Shown here piece by piece: positions 1 to 8,049 of a DNA stretch of 64,000 nt (within the stretch, counting starts at the first letter, position 1; every line of letters begins with the position of its first letter). Made by a program: the position numbers and the translations under genes. The notes beneath the pieces are model-generated. The model saw only the letters and a list, made by a program, of their open reading frames with translations, ran no database searches and was not told the origin of the DNA. The DNA is from Rhodocyclales bacterium (GTDB lineage: Bacteria > Pseudomonadota > Gammaproteobacteria > Burkholderiales > Rhodocyclaceae). Location of the stretch: assembly GCA_016183655.1 (NCBI GenBank), contig JACPEH010000024.1, positions 1 to 64,000 of the forward strand. The letters are read 5' to 3'.

Positions 1-1
1 G

Positions 2-70
2 TCCTTCTTTGATCGTTTAGGTCTGGTGTCGCTGCTCGATACAATGCGACGACTCCAGTGTGTTCAATGA
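2..70 (+). CDS. C-terminal end of a group II intron reverse transcriptase/maturase (partial)
   Basis: The frame is open from the window edge to a TGA at 68-70 and ends in FFDRLGLVSLLDTMRRLQ. This resembles the aromatic-x-x-LGLxSL ending of bacterial group II intron-encoded proteins. The stop codon touches the start of intron domain V, as is usual for a protein encoded in domain IV. Only 22 codons are visible, so the call rests mainly on position. The rest of the reverse transcriptase should lie just before the window. Confidence 0.4.
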   Translation, partial: SFFDRLGLVSLLDTMRRLQCVQ

Positions 71-141
71 ACCGCCGGATGCGGAACCGCACGTCCGGTG
101 GTGTGAGAGGGCGACGGGGGTAACCCCGTCCCCTACTCGAT
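69..141 (+). ncRNA. Group II intron 3' end: domains V and VI
   Basis: Positions 71-79 (ACCGCCGGA) pair fully, with one G-U, with TCCGGTGGT at about 95-103. Inside is the short TGCG/CGCA helix and a two-base bulge, which is the domain V fold; the lower stem contains a CGC triad. Domain VI follows as GACGGGG-GTAA-CCCCGTC, then CCCTACTCGAT with an unpaired A as candidate branch point, ending in the AT expected of a 3' splice site near 141. The intron body and most of its protein lie outside the window. Sequence after 141 is the downstream exon, which holds no recognised gene before the repeat at 210. Confidence 0.75.
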
Positions 142-209
142 GCCGGGCAGGGAAGCGCCGAAAAACCTGGTGCGCGAACCGATATCGAGTGAATGAGAAC
201 AGGCCCTGG

Positions 210-382
210 TAGTCGGTCAACTCGAATCCGGTTGATGTAACCCCCGTCCTTCCGGGCTTGACCCGGAATCCAGGTGGCAGGCTCGTACATTGGCAGGGCG
301 AGTTTTTGCGGGTTTTTCCTGGATTCCGGCGTTCGCCGGAATGACGAACCTATCCATCCGTTCCAACATGACTGACTACTAG
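210..382 (-). repeat. CTAG-ended REPIN-like intergenic repeat, copy 1 (short form)
   Basis: This is the reverse complement of the repeats at 17629-17862 and 40520-40761. It has the same ends (GACTGACTACTAG on one side, a degenerate TAGTC on the other) and the same two inverted GGATTCCGG..CCGGAATGACG hairpins. It lacks the TTCGACAAGCTCAGG segment found in the other two. The TAG inside its right end is the stop codon of the lipoprotein gene that ends at 379. Confidence 0.85.
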
Positions 383-915
383 CGTGGCGCGTCGGGCGGC
401 GGCGGCGGGGGCGTGCCGCTGGGCGGCGGCGGAATCGGCGTTCCGTCCGGCCGCACTGGCGGCGGCAGGGGCCGGGCGGGGGCCGTGATCGCCATGCCGG
501 CCGGAACGGGGACGCGATGTCCCTTGCCGTACATGCACTGGATGAATGCGTTGTCGTACTGCCGCTGCGTACCGTGCGCGCTCTGGTAGGCGGCGTCGCT
601 GCCGATCGCGCTGCCGGCGATCAGGCCGCCGCCGGCGCCCACGGCGGCGCCCTGCCTGCCGCCGATCGCGGCACCGGCCACCGCACCGACCGCCGTGCCG
701 ACGGCGGCGCTGGTCACCGCCGACTCGCGGGCGCTCTGTTGCGCCGACACGCCGCCGGTCTGTTCCATCGCGTAGCGGCGGCACAGCCGCTCGTCGTGGC
801 GGAAATCGTCAAAGCTCCGGCCGGTGCCGGGCAGCACCATTACGCTCGGGCCGGTCGGCACGCTCGCGCATGCCGTCAGCAGCAGGCAGGCGCACAGGGT
901 CGGAATGGTCTTCAT
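379..915 (-). CDS. Lipoprotein with glycine-zipper region and proline-rich tail
   Basis: The 178-residue product starts with a type II signal peptide and an LTAC lipobox with the acylated Cys at position 16. A hydrophobic glycine/alanine stretch at about residues 68-105 (repeated GAAxG/GSAIG) matches glycine-zipper membrane-associated segments. The C-terminal 40 residues are rich in Pro. A glycine-zipper lipoprotein of the outer envelope is likely; the precise role is unknown. It lies 24 bases behind the exported-protein gene at 940-1278 on the same strand, so the two are probably co-transcribed. Its stop codon is contributed by the repeat that overlaps its 3' end. Confidence 0.7.
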   Translation of the reverse strand: MKTIPTLCACLLLTACASVPTGPSVMVLPGTGRSFDDFRHDERLCRRYAMEQTGGVSAQQSARESAVTSAAVGTAVGAVAGAAIGGRQGAAVGAGGGLIAGSAIGSDAAYQSAHGTQRQYDNAFIQCMYGKGHRVPVPAGMAITAPARPLPPPVRPDGTPIPPPPSGTPPPPPPDAPR

Positions 916-939
916 CGCTGCTGCCGGTCGCGTCTTTCT

Positions 940-1278
940 TCATTGGCGCGGAGGAACGGGTATCCATCCGCCGGGGCAGTCGTATACCTGCGGATAGTAG
1001 GCACCGGCCTGCGGGCAGTAGTACCAGTACTGTGCGGCAAAGTCGGGCGGCGTCTGTTCGATGTACACCGGGGGTGGCGGCGCGGGAACGACGATCACGC
1101 GCGGCGGGTAATAGACGGGTGGCGGAACGATCCACGGGCTCCACGGTGCGCCGATGTAGAGCCCGAAGCTGCTGTGTCCGTGGTGATGGCGGTGGTGGCG
1201 GCGATAGCCGTCGGCCATGGCCGTGCTGGCCGCGAGCAGCAGGACAAAGGCGAGAAGCAGGGGACGGGCTGGTTTCAT
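940..1278 (-). CDS. Small exported protein, His- and Pro/Tyr-rich
   Basis: The 112-residue product has a clear Sec signal peptide (residues 1-22, cleavage after AMA). A His-rich patch (YRRHHRHHHGH) follows, then a Pro/Tyr-rich body ending in a YWYYCPxxGAYYPxVxDCPGGW motif with two Cys. That C-terminal motif recurs in exported betaproteobacterial proteins of unknown function. The His cluster could bind metal, but this is a guess. It is the first gene of a probable two-gene envelope operon with the lipoprotein downstream. Confidence 0.65.
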   Translation of the reverse strand: MKPARPLLLAFVLLLAASTAMADGYRRHHRHHHGHSSFGLYIGAPWSPWIVPPPVYYPPRVIVVPAPPPPVYIEQTPPDFAAQYWYYCPQAGAYYPQVYDCPGGWIPVPPRQ

Positions 1279-1356
1279 CGTGACGATCGCTGAAGGTGGA
1301 AGCGCTTCCCCTCAGTAACGCCGCAACCCGACAGGCGGTTGGCAACGCAGTTGTAA

Positions 1357-1575
1357 CAGGATGTTTCGCCGCCGCCCGACCCGGCCACCGATTGCGGCAT
1401 GATCTGCGGCAGCCCGGCGATGCCGAAGCAAGTCTTCGCAGTGCTCGGCGGCTGCGGCTTCCGGATCTCGCCGCGCCTCGGCGAACCGGGCGACGACGCG
1501 ATCGCGCGGGCGTTCGTGGAGCAGCGAGCGGCCCCTGATGAAGTGCCGCCAATCAGGGCGGGCGCTGTGCCGTAG
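1357..1575 (+). pseudogene. C-terminal remnant of ferredoxin-NADP+ reductase (Fpr-like)
   Basis: In one frame after a TAA at 1354-1356 the sequence reads DPATDCGMICGSPAM, then GFRISPRLGEPGD, then AIARAFVEQ. This matches the C-terminal NADP-binding end of proteobacterial ferredoxin-NADP+ reductases (DRxMxCGSPAM ... GFxxSPRIGEPGDYVIERAFVE). Only about 60-70 residues remain. The FAD domain is missing, the final aromatic residue is lost and a short random tail precedes the TAG. It is the only thing recognised in the 450-base gap between the flanking genes. Confidence 0.6.
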
Positions 1576-1730
1576 GTCACCCATCCAGCAGCGAAACGAA
1601 TCACCAGCAGCCATCGGGCCGTGCATCGCCTGCACGGCGAACGTTACTTGCCCGCCCGGGAACCCTCGCCCGATTCCTCCGTCAGTGACGATATGCCGAA
1701 CGACACGATCATCAACGAGGAGTCCCGACC

Positions 1731-2222
1731 ATGAACATGCCCGACCACGACCCGGCCCGCGATCTATCCTTCGAGCGCTTCGTCGATCTGCCGGCCGAAA
1801 CCTTGTGGGCGGCCTGGACGCAGCCGGAACTGCTGCTGCCGTGGTTCTGCCCGCGCCCGTGGACGACCATCGCCTGCGAGATCGACCTGCGGCCCGGCGG
1901 CATCTTCAGCACGGTGATGCGCTCGCCCGAAGGACAGGAGTTCCCGAGCGTCGGGAGCTATCTCGAAGTCGTGCCGAACCGGCGGCTGGTGTGGACGAAC
2001 GCGCTGGCGCCGGGATTCCGGCCGGTGCCGGCGAGCGAGGTCGAGGGCTTCTTCTTTTTCACCGGCATCGTTTCCTTCGAGCCGCAGGGAAGCGGCACGC
2101 GCTACGGTGCCCGCGTCGTCCACGGCACGCCCGAGGATTGCCGGAAGCACGCGGCGATGGGCTTCGAGGCTGGCTGGGGCAAGGCGCTCGACCAGCTGGT
2201 CGAATTCATGAAATCCCGCTGA
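1731..2222 (+). CDS. SRPBCC / AHSA1-like domain protein
   Basis: The 163-residue product has the Activator of Hsp90 ATPase-like START-fold pattern: RFVDLPAETLWAAWTQPELLLPWFCP at the N-terminus, then CEIDLRPGGIFSTVM and a C-terminal GWGKALDQLVEFM helix. Such proteins bind small hydrophobic ligands and their substrates are rarely known. A GAGGAG ribosome site lies at a good distance before ATG 1731; a second in-frame ATG two codons later is possible. It stands alone, converging on the kinase-like gene at 2253. Confidence 0.8.
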   Translation: MNMPDHDPARDLSFERFVDLPAETLWAAWTQPELLLPWFCPRPWTTIACEIDLRPGGIFSTVMRSPEGQEFPSVGSYLEVVPNRRLVWTNALAPGFRPVPASEVEGFFFFTGIVSFEPQGSGTRYGARVVHGTPEDCRKHAAMGFEAGWGKALDQLVEFMKSR

Positions 2223-2252
2223 TGGGCGCTGCCGGCTGTCGGCACGCCGCTT

Positions 2253-3134
2253 TCAGGCATTCCGGCCGGCGAGTGCTGCGATCAGCGTCGCCGCTTGCCG
2301 CGCATAGCCGCCGCCGAACAGGTTGTAGTGGTTGAGCACGTGGTAGAGCTGGTAGATCCGGCAGCGTATCTGGTGCCCCGGCAGCAGCGGATGCCGCGCA
2401 TGGTAGGCGGCGAAGAAACGCGGCGAGAAGCCGCCGAAGAGTGCCGCCATCGCCAGGTCGGCCTCGCCGTCGCCGGCGTGGACGGCGGGGTCGAACAGCG
2501 CCGGGCGGCCCCGCGTGAAGCCGGTGTTGCCGTGCCACAGGTCGCCGTGCAGCAGCACTGCCCGCGGACGATGGCCGTCGAGCAGCTCCGGCAGCGCGGC
2601 GAGCAGCGGCGTTGCCTGCGCCGCCAGTTGCGGCGCGCCGTTCCGCGCGGCGAGCGCGAGCTGCGGGCGCAGCCGGCGTTCGGCGAAGAAGCTTGCCCAG
2701 TCGTCGTGCCAGCCGTTCGCTTGCGGCGTGGCGCCGATGAAGTTGTTGCGGCCCCAGCCGAAGCGCGGGCAGGCGATGTCGTGCAGCGCGGCGAGCGCGT
2801 CGCCGAGCCGGGCGTCGTCACCGCCGGTGTCGAGGTCCAGCCAGTCGAGGACGAGGAAGGCTTCATCCGCCGCAGCGCCCTGCGCGACGACGCGCGGCAC
2901 GACCAGTGCGGCGCAGCGGGCGAGCGCGGCGAGGCCGTCGGCCTCGGCGGCGAAACGCTCGCCGGCGTTGCGGTCGATCTTCACGAAGTAGCGGCGTCCG
3001 CCGTCGGCAATGCACAGGTTGCGGCTGATGCAGCCGCCGCCGACCGGCCGCGCCGCGCGCACGACGAAGCGACCGCCGTCGGCGTGGGCGATGGCGGCGG
3101 CGATGGCATCGGCGAGGTCGGGGTGCAGGGGCAT
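2253..3134 (-). CDS. Fructosamine/ketosamine-3-kinase family protein
   Basis: The 293-residue protein-kinase-like phosphotransferase carries the family hallmarks: RYFVKID (ATP-binding Lys) near residue 48, GWGRNNFIGATPQANGWHDDWASFF in the middle, catalytic HGDLWHGNTG near 195 and the metal-binding region DPAVHAGDGEADLAM near 215. Fructosamine kinases phosphorylate sugar adducts on amino groups so that they detach (deglycation). The bacterial substrate is not known from sequence. Length fits the family. It is monocistronic and divergent from the NsrR-like gene. Confidence 0.85.
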   Translation of the reverse strand: MPLHPDLADAIAAAIAHADGGRFVVRAARPVGGGCISRNLCIADGGRRYFVKIDRNAGERFAAEADGLAALARCAALVVPRVVAQGAAADEAFLVLDWLDLDTGGDDARLGDALAALHDIACPRFGWGRNNFIGATPQANGWHDDWASFFAERRLRPQLALAARNGAPQLAAQATPLLAALPELLDGHRPRAVLLHGDLWHGNTGFTRGRPALFDPAVHAGDGEADLAMAALFGGFSPRFFAAYHARHPLLPGHQIRCRIYQLYHVLNHYNLFGGGYARQAATLIAALAGRNA

Positions 3135-3287
3135 CGGGTTCCAGGGAATGGCGGTCGATCGTTAGCCTTGACGATGCCCGCGCCGGCGTCAAGCGCAGCG
3201 GACTGGTCGGCCAGTTCTCCGCGCCGCGCCGTCCGTGCGACAATCTGCCCCATGTTCCGCCCACCGTCGCCGTGACCCGGAAGTTCC

Positions 3288-3731
3288 ATGCACATCACCC
3301 AGCACACCGACTACGCGCTGCGCGCGCTGATCTACCTCGGCACCAACACCGATCGCCTGGTCACCATCCAGGAGATCTCGGAGCGCTTCGACGTTTCGCG
3401 CAATCACCTGATGAAGGTGGTCAACCAGCTGATCCGCGCCGGCTTCGTCGAGGGCGTGCGCGGCAAGGGCGGCGGCCTGCGCCTGGCGCGGGCGGCGGGC
3501 GAGATCGTCGTCGGCGACGTGGTGCGCCGCATGGAGCGCGGCATGGAGCTGGTCGAGTGCTTCGGCTCCGGCTGCAGCTGCATCCTCGACCCCTCGTGCA
3601 AGCTCAAGGTCGCGCTCTCCAAGGCGCTCGCCGCTTTCCTCGAAGTCCTCGACGGCGTCACGCTGGCCGACCTGCTCGGCAAGAGCGAGCGCACCATCCT
3701 CAAGTTCCTGCGGCCGCAGGCGGCTTCCTGA
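3288..3731 (+). CDS. nsrR: Rrf2-family nitric-oxide-sensing repressor, NsrR-like
   Basis: The 147-residue Rrf2 protein has an N-terminal winged helix (MHITQHTDYALRALIYLG, then SRNHLMKVVNQL) and a Cys cluster at residues 91, 96, 98 and 104. NsrR binds a 4Fe-4S cluster through three such Cys. The extra Cys here leaves the exact ligand set open. The next gene is a NO reductase whose promoter carries an NsrR-type palindrome, which supports NsrR over other Rrf2 proteins. The start is well placed because MHITQxTDYALR is the canonical N-terminus. Confidence 0.88.
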   Translation: MHITQHTDYALRALIYLGTNTDRLVTIQEISERFDVSRNHLMKVVNQLIRAGFVEGVRGKGGGLRLARAAGEIVVGDVVRRMERGMELVECFGSGCSCILDPSCKLKVALSKALAAFLEVLDGVTLADLLGKSERTILKFLRPQAAS

Positions 3732-3806
3732 CCCGCTGACCCTTGCGGCGGCATCTGCCGCTGCGGCGGATTGCCGCATAAGAGGCAAAGTTGTTGCATC
3801 TTTAAA

Positions 3807-3829
3807 AAGATTCAACTAGTATGCATCTT
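3807..3829 (+). promoter_or_regulatory. NsrR-type operator upstream of the NO reductase gene
   Basis: AAGATTCA, seven bases, then TGCATCTT forms a 23-bp imperfect palindrome with one mismatch between arms. It has the 11-1-11 layout of NsrR sites (AAGATGCATTT and its mirror). It lies 60 bases before the NO reductase start in an AT-rich island. A second overlapping palindrome (GTTGCATCTTT and AAAGATTCAAC, 3792-3816) shares its left arm. Confidence 0.75.
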
Positions 3830-3888
3830 AACGGGCCACGGCCCCTCGACTTTCCCCCTCCTATCAATTCGCAGAAAGGACTTTCGTC

Positions 3889-6171
3889 ATGCACTCCACG
3901 CGCAAGCTCTGGACCTGGCTGGCGTTGATCTGTGTGCTCTCGTTTGCCGCCCTGGGCTGGGTCGGCACCGAGATCTACGTCAACGCGCCGCCGATTCCGA
4001 AACAGGTGGCCAGCAGCAAGGGCCAGGAAATATTCGCCGACGGCGCCGTCCAGCGCGGCCAGGAAGCCTGGCTCGCCGCCGGCGGCCAGCAGCTCGGCTC
4101 GGTCTGGGGGCACGGCTCCTATCTGGCGCCGGACTGGTCGGCGGACTGGCTGCACCGCGAGGCGTTGGCGCTGCGCGAGCAGTGGGCGCAGCGTGACTTC
4201 GGCAAGCCCTTCGCCGAACTCGATGCCGGTGCGCAGGCCAGGCTCGACGCCGAGCTGAAGGTCGAGATGCGCCGCAACAGCTACGAAGCGAAGAACGGCG
4301 TGCTCACGCTCAGCGCCGAACGCGCCGCCGCGGTGACGCAGGTGGCGCAGCACTACGCCGCGCTGTTCGGCGATGACGCCTCGTTCGACGCGCTGCGCGA
4401 GCAGTACGCGATGCGTGCCGGCTCGCTGCGCGACCCGGCCGACCGCCAGGCGCTGACCGCGTTCTTCTTCTGGAGCGCCTGGTCCGCCGCGACCGACCGC
4501 CCGGGTGAAGCCGGCCTGTCCTACACCAGCAACTGGCCGCACGAGCCGCTGGTCGGCAATACGCCGACGGCGTCCACCGGTATCTGGTCGATCGCCAGCG
4601 TCATCCTGATGATCGGCGCGATCGCCGGCATGCTCTTCTTCCACTCGCGCCACAAGGAAGACGACGACCCCGTGCCGCCGAAGCGCGATCCGCTGTTCGA
4701 CCTGAAGCCGACGCCGTCGATGCTGGCGACGAAGAAGTACTTCTTCGTGGTCATCGCGCTGATCCTGGCACAGGTCGGCATGGGCGTGATCACCGCGCAC
4801 TATGCGGTCGAGGGCACCAGCTTCTTCGGCTTCCCGCTCGGCCAGATCCTGCCGTTCAACGTCAGCCGCACGATCCACACGCAGTTCGCCGTCCTGTGGA
4901 TCGCCACCGCCTGGCTGGCCACCGGCCTCTACATCGCGCCGGCGATCTCCGGGCACGAGCCGAAGTACCAGAAGCTCGGCGTGAACCTGCTGTTCTACGC
5001 GCTGCTGTTCATCGTCGCCGGCTCAACCGCCACCGGCTGGATCGGCAGCCTGCAGAACCCCGGCAACGAGTTCGCCTTCTGGATCGGCAACCAGGGCCTG
5101 GAATTCACCAGCATGGGCCGCGTCTGGCAGATCCTGCTGTTCGTCGGCCTGCTCATCTGGGTGACGCTGCTCGGCCGCGGCCTGTGGCCGGCGCTGAAGA
5201 AGCCGTCGGAGAGCCGCGGCCTGATCGCCATGGTCTTCCTCTCGGCGCTGTGCATCGGCGGCTTCTACGCCACCTCGCTGACCTGGGGCCGGCAGACGCA
5301 TTACTCGATGATCGAGTACTGGCGCTGGTGGCTGGTGCACCTGTGGGTCGAAGGCTTCTTCGAAGTGTTCGCCACCGCCGTCATCGCCCTGTTGTTCACC
5401 CGCCTCGGCCTGATCCGCGCGGCGGCGGCGAACAGCGCGATCATCCTGGAGACGATCGTCTTCCTCTTCGGCGGCATCCTCGGCACGCTGCACCACCTCT
5501 ACTTCACCGGCACGCCGACCTCGGTGATTGCCATCGGCGCGATGTTCTCGGCGCTCGAAGTGGTGCCGCTGGCGATGATCGGCGTCGAGGCCTACAGAAA
5601 CTACCAGCGTTCGCAGGCGGCCGCCTGGGTGCAGGCCTACAAGTGGCCGATTCTGTGCTTCATCGCCGTCGGTTTCTGGAACGTTGTCGGTGCCGGCCTG
5701 CTCGGCTTCTCGATCAACACGCCGATCGCGCTGTACTACATGCAGGGCATGAACATGACCGCCGCCCACGGCCACGCCGCGCTGTTCGGGGTGTATGGCA
5801 TGCTCGGCATCGGCCTGATGCTGTTCTGCCTGCGCGGCCTGTTCCCGCGTGCCGCCTGGTCGGACAAATTGCTGGCCTGGACCTACTGGTCGGTCAATAT
5901 CGGCCTGGCGATGATGGCCTTCATGTCGCTGGTTCCGGCCGGCATCGCCCAGGCCGTCGCCAGCATCTCGCAGGGCGTCTGGTATGCGCGCTCGCCGGAG
6001 TTCGTGCATTCGTACCTGATGGAGCTGTTCGTCTGGCTGCGCGTTCCGGGTGACATCGTCTTTGCCTTCGGCACGCTGTTCCTCGCGCTGTTCGCCTTCC
6101 GCCTGCTCGGCCGTTCCCGTACGCCGGCCGGCGCCGACGGTACGCTCGGCCATGCCGGAGCGCGCGTCTGA
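3889..6171 (+). CDS. norZ: Quinol-dependent nitric oxide reductase (qNOR)
   Basis: The 760-residue inner-membrane protein reduces NO to N2O with electrons from quinol. An N-terminal membrane anchor and a long periplasmic extension (GQEIFADGAVQRGQEAWLA...GSVWGHGSYLAPDWSADWLHRE) are diagnostic of the single-subunit type. About 12 membrane helices follow. Conserved His-bearing helices include HTQFAVLWIATAWLATGLYIAP, LHHLYFTGTP and HGHAALFGVYGMLGIGLM, which ligate the hemes and the non-heme iron (FeB). Length matches qNOR. It sits directly after the NsrR-like gene with an NsrR-type operator between, and is followed by a strong terminator. It serves NO detoxification or denitrification. Confidence 0.95.
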   Translation: MHSTRKLWTWLALICVLSFAALGWVGTEIYVNAPPIPKQVASSKGQEIFADGAVQRGQEAWLAAGGQQLGSVWGHGSYLAPDWSADWLHREALALREQWAQRDFGKPFAELDAGAQARLDAELKVEMRRNSYEAKNGVLTLSAERAAAVTQVAQHYAALFGDDASFDALREQYAMRAGSLRDPADRQALTAFFFWSAWSAATDRPGEAGLSYTSNWPHEPLVGNTPTASTGIWSIASVILMIGAIAGMLFFHSRHKEDDDPVPPKRDPLFDLKPTPSMLATKKYFFVVIALILAQVGMGVITAHYAVEGTSFFGFPLGQILPFNVSRTIHTQFAVLWIATAWLATGLYIAPAISGHEPKYQKLGVNLLFYALLFIVAGSTATGWIGSLQNPGNEFAFWIGNQGLEFTSMGRVWQILLFVGLLIWVTLLGRGLWPALKKPSESRGLIAMVFLSALCIGGFYATSLTWGRQTHYSMIEYWRWWLVHLWVEGFFEVFATAVIALLFTRLGLIRAAAANSAIILETIVFLFGGILGTLHHLYFTGTPTSVIAIGAMFSALEVVPLAMIGVEAYRNYQRSQAAAWVQAYKWPILCFIAVGFWNVVGAGLLGFSINTPIALYYMQGMNMTAAHGHAALFGVYGMLGIGLMLFCLRGLFPRAAWSDKLLAWTYWSVNIGLAMMAFMSLVPAGIAQAVASISQGVWYARSPEFVHSYLMELFVWLRVPGDIVFAFGTLFLALFAFRLLGRSRTPAGADGTLGHAGARV

Positions 6172-6230
6172 GCGGCAGCGCCGACTACCTCTCTGAAATC
6201 CTCCCCTGCGCGTCAAGCGCAAACCCCCTT

Positions 6231-6256
6231 GGCCCGGCTCCCCGCCGGGCTTTTTT
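6231..6256 (+). terminator. Rho-independent terminator after the NO reductase gene
   Basis: GCCCGGC-TCCC-GCCGGGC forms a 7-bp GC stem followed immediately by seven T residues, 60 bases after the stop codon. Confidence 0.9.
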
Positions 6257-6343
6257 TCGTGCGCGTACGGCCGGCCGACTAGAATGAAAACGTCGGCAAC
6301 CGTCGCCCCATGCCGGGGCGGCCGGAGAAAAGGGAGATAGTTT

Positions 6344-6985
6344 ATGTCTGCACCCTGCATCGAGGTTTTGCTTCCGGCGGCGGGTGCCTGCCTGCCGGGA
6401 ACGCTGACGCTGCCGGCCGCCGCGCGCGGGCTGGTGGTCTTCGCGCACGGCAGCGGCAGCAGCCGGCTGTCGCCGCGCAACGTCTTCGTCGCCGAGGTGC
6501 TGCACGGCGAGCGCATCGCGACGCTGCTCTTCGACCTGCTGACGCCGGAAGAGGATCTCGACTACGCGGCGCGCTTCGACATTGCGCTGCTCACCGAACG
6601 CCTGCTGCTTGCCTCAGACTGGCTGGCCGGGCGCGCCGACGTCGGCGCGCTGGCGCTTGGCTATTTCGGCGCCAGCACCGGCGCCGCCGCCGCGCTGCAG
6701 GCCGCCGCCCGGCGCCGGCCGCCGGTCGCGGCGGTGGTTTCGCGCGGCGGCCGTCCTGATCTCGCCGGCGCCGAAGCGCTGGCCGCCGTCGCCAGCCCGA
6801 CGCTGCTGATCGTCGGCGGCGACGACGAGGTCGTGCTCGAACTCAACCGCGAGGCACTGGCGCTGCTCGGCTGCGACAAGCGGCTGGTGGTCGTGCCGGG
6901 CGCCACGCACCTGTTCGAGGAGCCGGGAACGCTCGCCGCCGCCGCCCGCCACGCCGCCGACTGGTTCGCGCGCTGCTTCGGCTGA
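6344..6985 (+). CDS. Alpha/beta hydrolase, dienelactone-hydrolase-like
   Basis: The 213-residue hydrolase has an oxyanion region VVFAHGSGSSRLSPRN near residue 31, nucleophile elbow GYFGASTGAAAAL (Ser near 109), acidic residue in IVGGDDEVV near 160 and catalytic His in PGATHLFEEPG near 187. It belongs to a DLH-type family of short cytoplasmic hydrolases with unknown substrates. A GGGAG ribosome site precedes ATG 6344. It may share a transcript with the DUF1614 gene 31 bases downstream. Confidence 0.8.
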   Translation: MSAPCIEVLLPAAGACLPGTLTLPAAARGLVVFAHGSGSSRLSPRNVFVAEVLHGERIATLLFDLLTPEEDLDYAARFDIALLTERLLLASDWLAGRADVGALALGYFGASTGAAAALQAAARRRPPVAAVVSRGGRPDLAGAEALAAVASPTLLIVGGDDEVVLELNREALALLGCDKRLVVVPGATHLFEEPGTLAAAARHAADWFARCFG

Positions 6986-7016
6986 GGGCGCGCGGCGCCG
7001 CCGACGGAAGAACGCA

Positions 7017-7655
7017 ATGCCGCCGCTCCGCCTGCTGCTCTTTTTCGTCTTCGCCCTGCTGCTGCTCGCCTTCGTCCAGCTCGGCGCGCTCGGCATCGCC
7101 TTCGAGAAGCTCGGGCTGTCGCCGCAGCGGGCCGGGCTGCTGCTCGGGCTGACCCTGTTCGGCAGCCTGGTCGACTTGCCGCTGTTCTCGCTCGCCGGCG
7201 ACCCCGCGGCGCCCCCGTTCGTCGACGACGACGGGCGCGAGCACCGCCCCGCCGAACGCACCGGGGTTGCCGTCAACGTCGGCGGCTGCGTCGTGCCGGT
7301 TGCCTTCTCCGCGTATCTCTTCGCGATCAGCCCGGTCCAGACCGCGCCAGTCGCGCTCGCCGTCGCCATGATGACGCTGTTCTCGTATTCAGTGAGTGCG
7401 TTGCTGCCCGGGGTCGGCGTCGTCACGCCGGTGCTGGTCGTGCCGCTGGCGGCGGCGTTCACCGGGACGCTGCTCGATCCGGAAAATCGTGCGGTGTTGG
7501 CCTATATCGGGGGTACGCTAGGCGTATTGATCGGTGCCGACCTGATGCGTTTGAAGGAGTTGCGCGGTCTCGGTGAAGCACGGGTATCGATCGGCGGCGC
7601 CGGTAGTTTCGACGGCATCTTCGTTACCGGGCTGCTGGCGGTGTTGATCGCCTGA
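7017..7655 (+). CDS. DUF1614 membrane protein
   Basis: The 212-residue integral membrane protein has an N-terminal helix (LLLFFVFALLLLAFVQLGALGIAF), the family block ERTGVAVNVGGCVVPVAFSAYLF and further helices to about residue 205. The last segment, GVLIGADLMRL followed by IGGAGSFDGIFVTGLLAVLIA, is typical of DUF1614. Function is unknown. It follows the hydrolase gene closely on the same strand. Confidence 0.85.
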   Translation: MPPLRLLLFFVFALLLLAFVQLGALGIAFEKLGLSPQRAGLLLGLTLFGSLVDLPLFSLAGDPAAPPFVDDDGREHRPAERTGVAVNVGGCVVPVAFSAYLFAISPVQTAPVALAVAMMTLFSYSVSALLPGVGVVTPVLVVPLAAAFTGTLLDPENRAVLAYIGGTLGVLIGADLMRLKELRGLGEARVSIGGAGSFDGIFVTGLLAVLIA

Positions 7656-7703
7656 TCGCCGCCGCGCGGCAGGCGCCGACAACTGGAAGACACGGAGGAC
7701 ATC

Positions 7704-8000
7704 ATGGTGAAACAGATTCCCAAGACGACGGCCGACAATGACGCCGAGCGCGTCTTCGAGCGTCCGGACGGATTCTACTGGCGGTCGCCGGTAGACGGTG
7801 AGGAATTCGGGCCGTTCCCGACCCTGGGCGCGGCCGTGCGCGACATGCAGGAGAGCGAGGTGGCCGACGTCGACGACATGGACCTCGAATCCGACGAGAC
7901 GCTGGCCGAGGCCGAGGACGAGATCGGCATCGCCGACTGGATCGACCCGGAAACCGGCGAGCCGGCCGAAGACGGCGTGCCGCGGCTGGAGCAGCACTGA
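7704..8000 (+). CDS. Small acidic conserved hypothetical protein
   Basis: The 98-residue, strongly acidic protein has no signal peptide or membrane segment. An N-terminal block, ERPDGFYWRSPVDGEEFGPFPTLGAAVRDMQ, looks like a small folded module, and the C-terminal half is almost all Asp/Glu-rich. A GGAG-type ribosome site precedes the ATG. It probably ends the hydrolase-DUF1614 transcript. Function unknown. Confidence 0.65.
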   Translation: MVKQIPKTTADNDAERVFERPDGFYWRSPVDGEEFGPFPTLGAAVRDMQESEVADVDDMDLESDETLAEAEDEIGIADWIDPETGEPAEDGVPRLEQH

Positions 8001-8014
8001 GGCGTGGCCACGGC

Positions 8015-8039
8015 CGCTGCCGTCGCTAACGCGGCAGCG
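8015..8039. terminator. Stem-loop between convergent genes
   Basis: CGCTGCCG and CGGCAGCG form an 8-bp stem around nine bases, between the stop codons of the acidic protein and the LysR gene. No T run follows, so it may be a Rho-independent-like 3' end for either gene, or merely a stable hairpin. Confidence 0.4.
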
Positions 8040-8049
8040 AGCGCGGCGC

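Noticed and set aside
17..220. 67-codon minus-strand frame at the window start
   Set aside because: Lies antisense across the group II intron domains V-VI, which explain the sequence.
1275..1604. Overlapping small frames on the minus strand in the gap before the SRPBCC gene
   Set aside because: The plus-strand frame carries recognisable ferredoxin reductase sequence, so these are shadows of the pseudogene.
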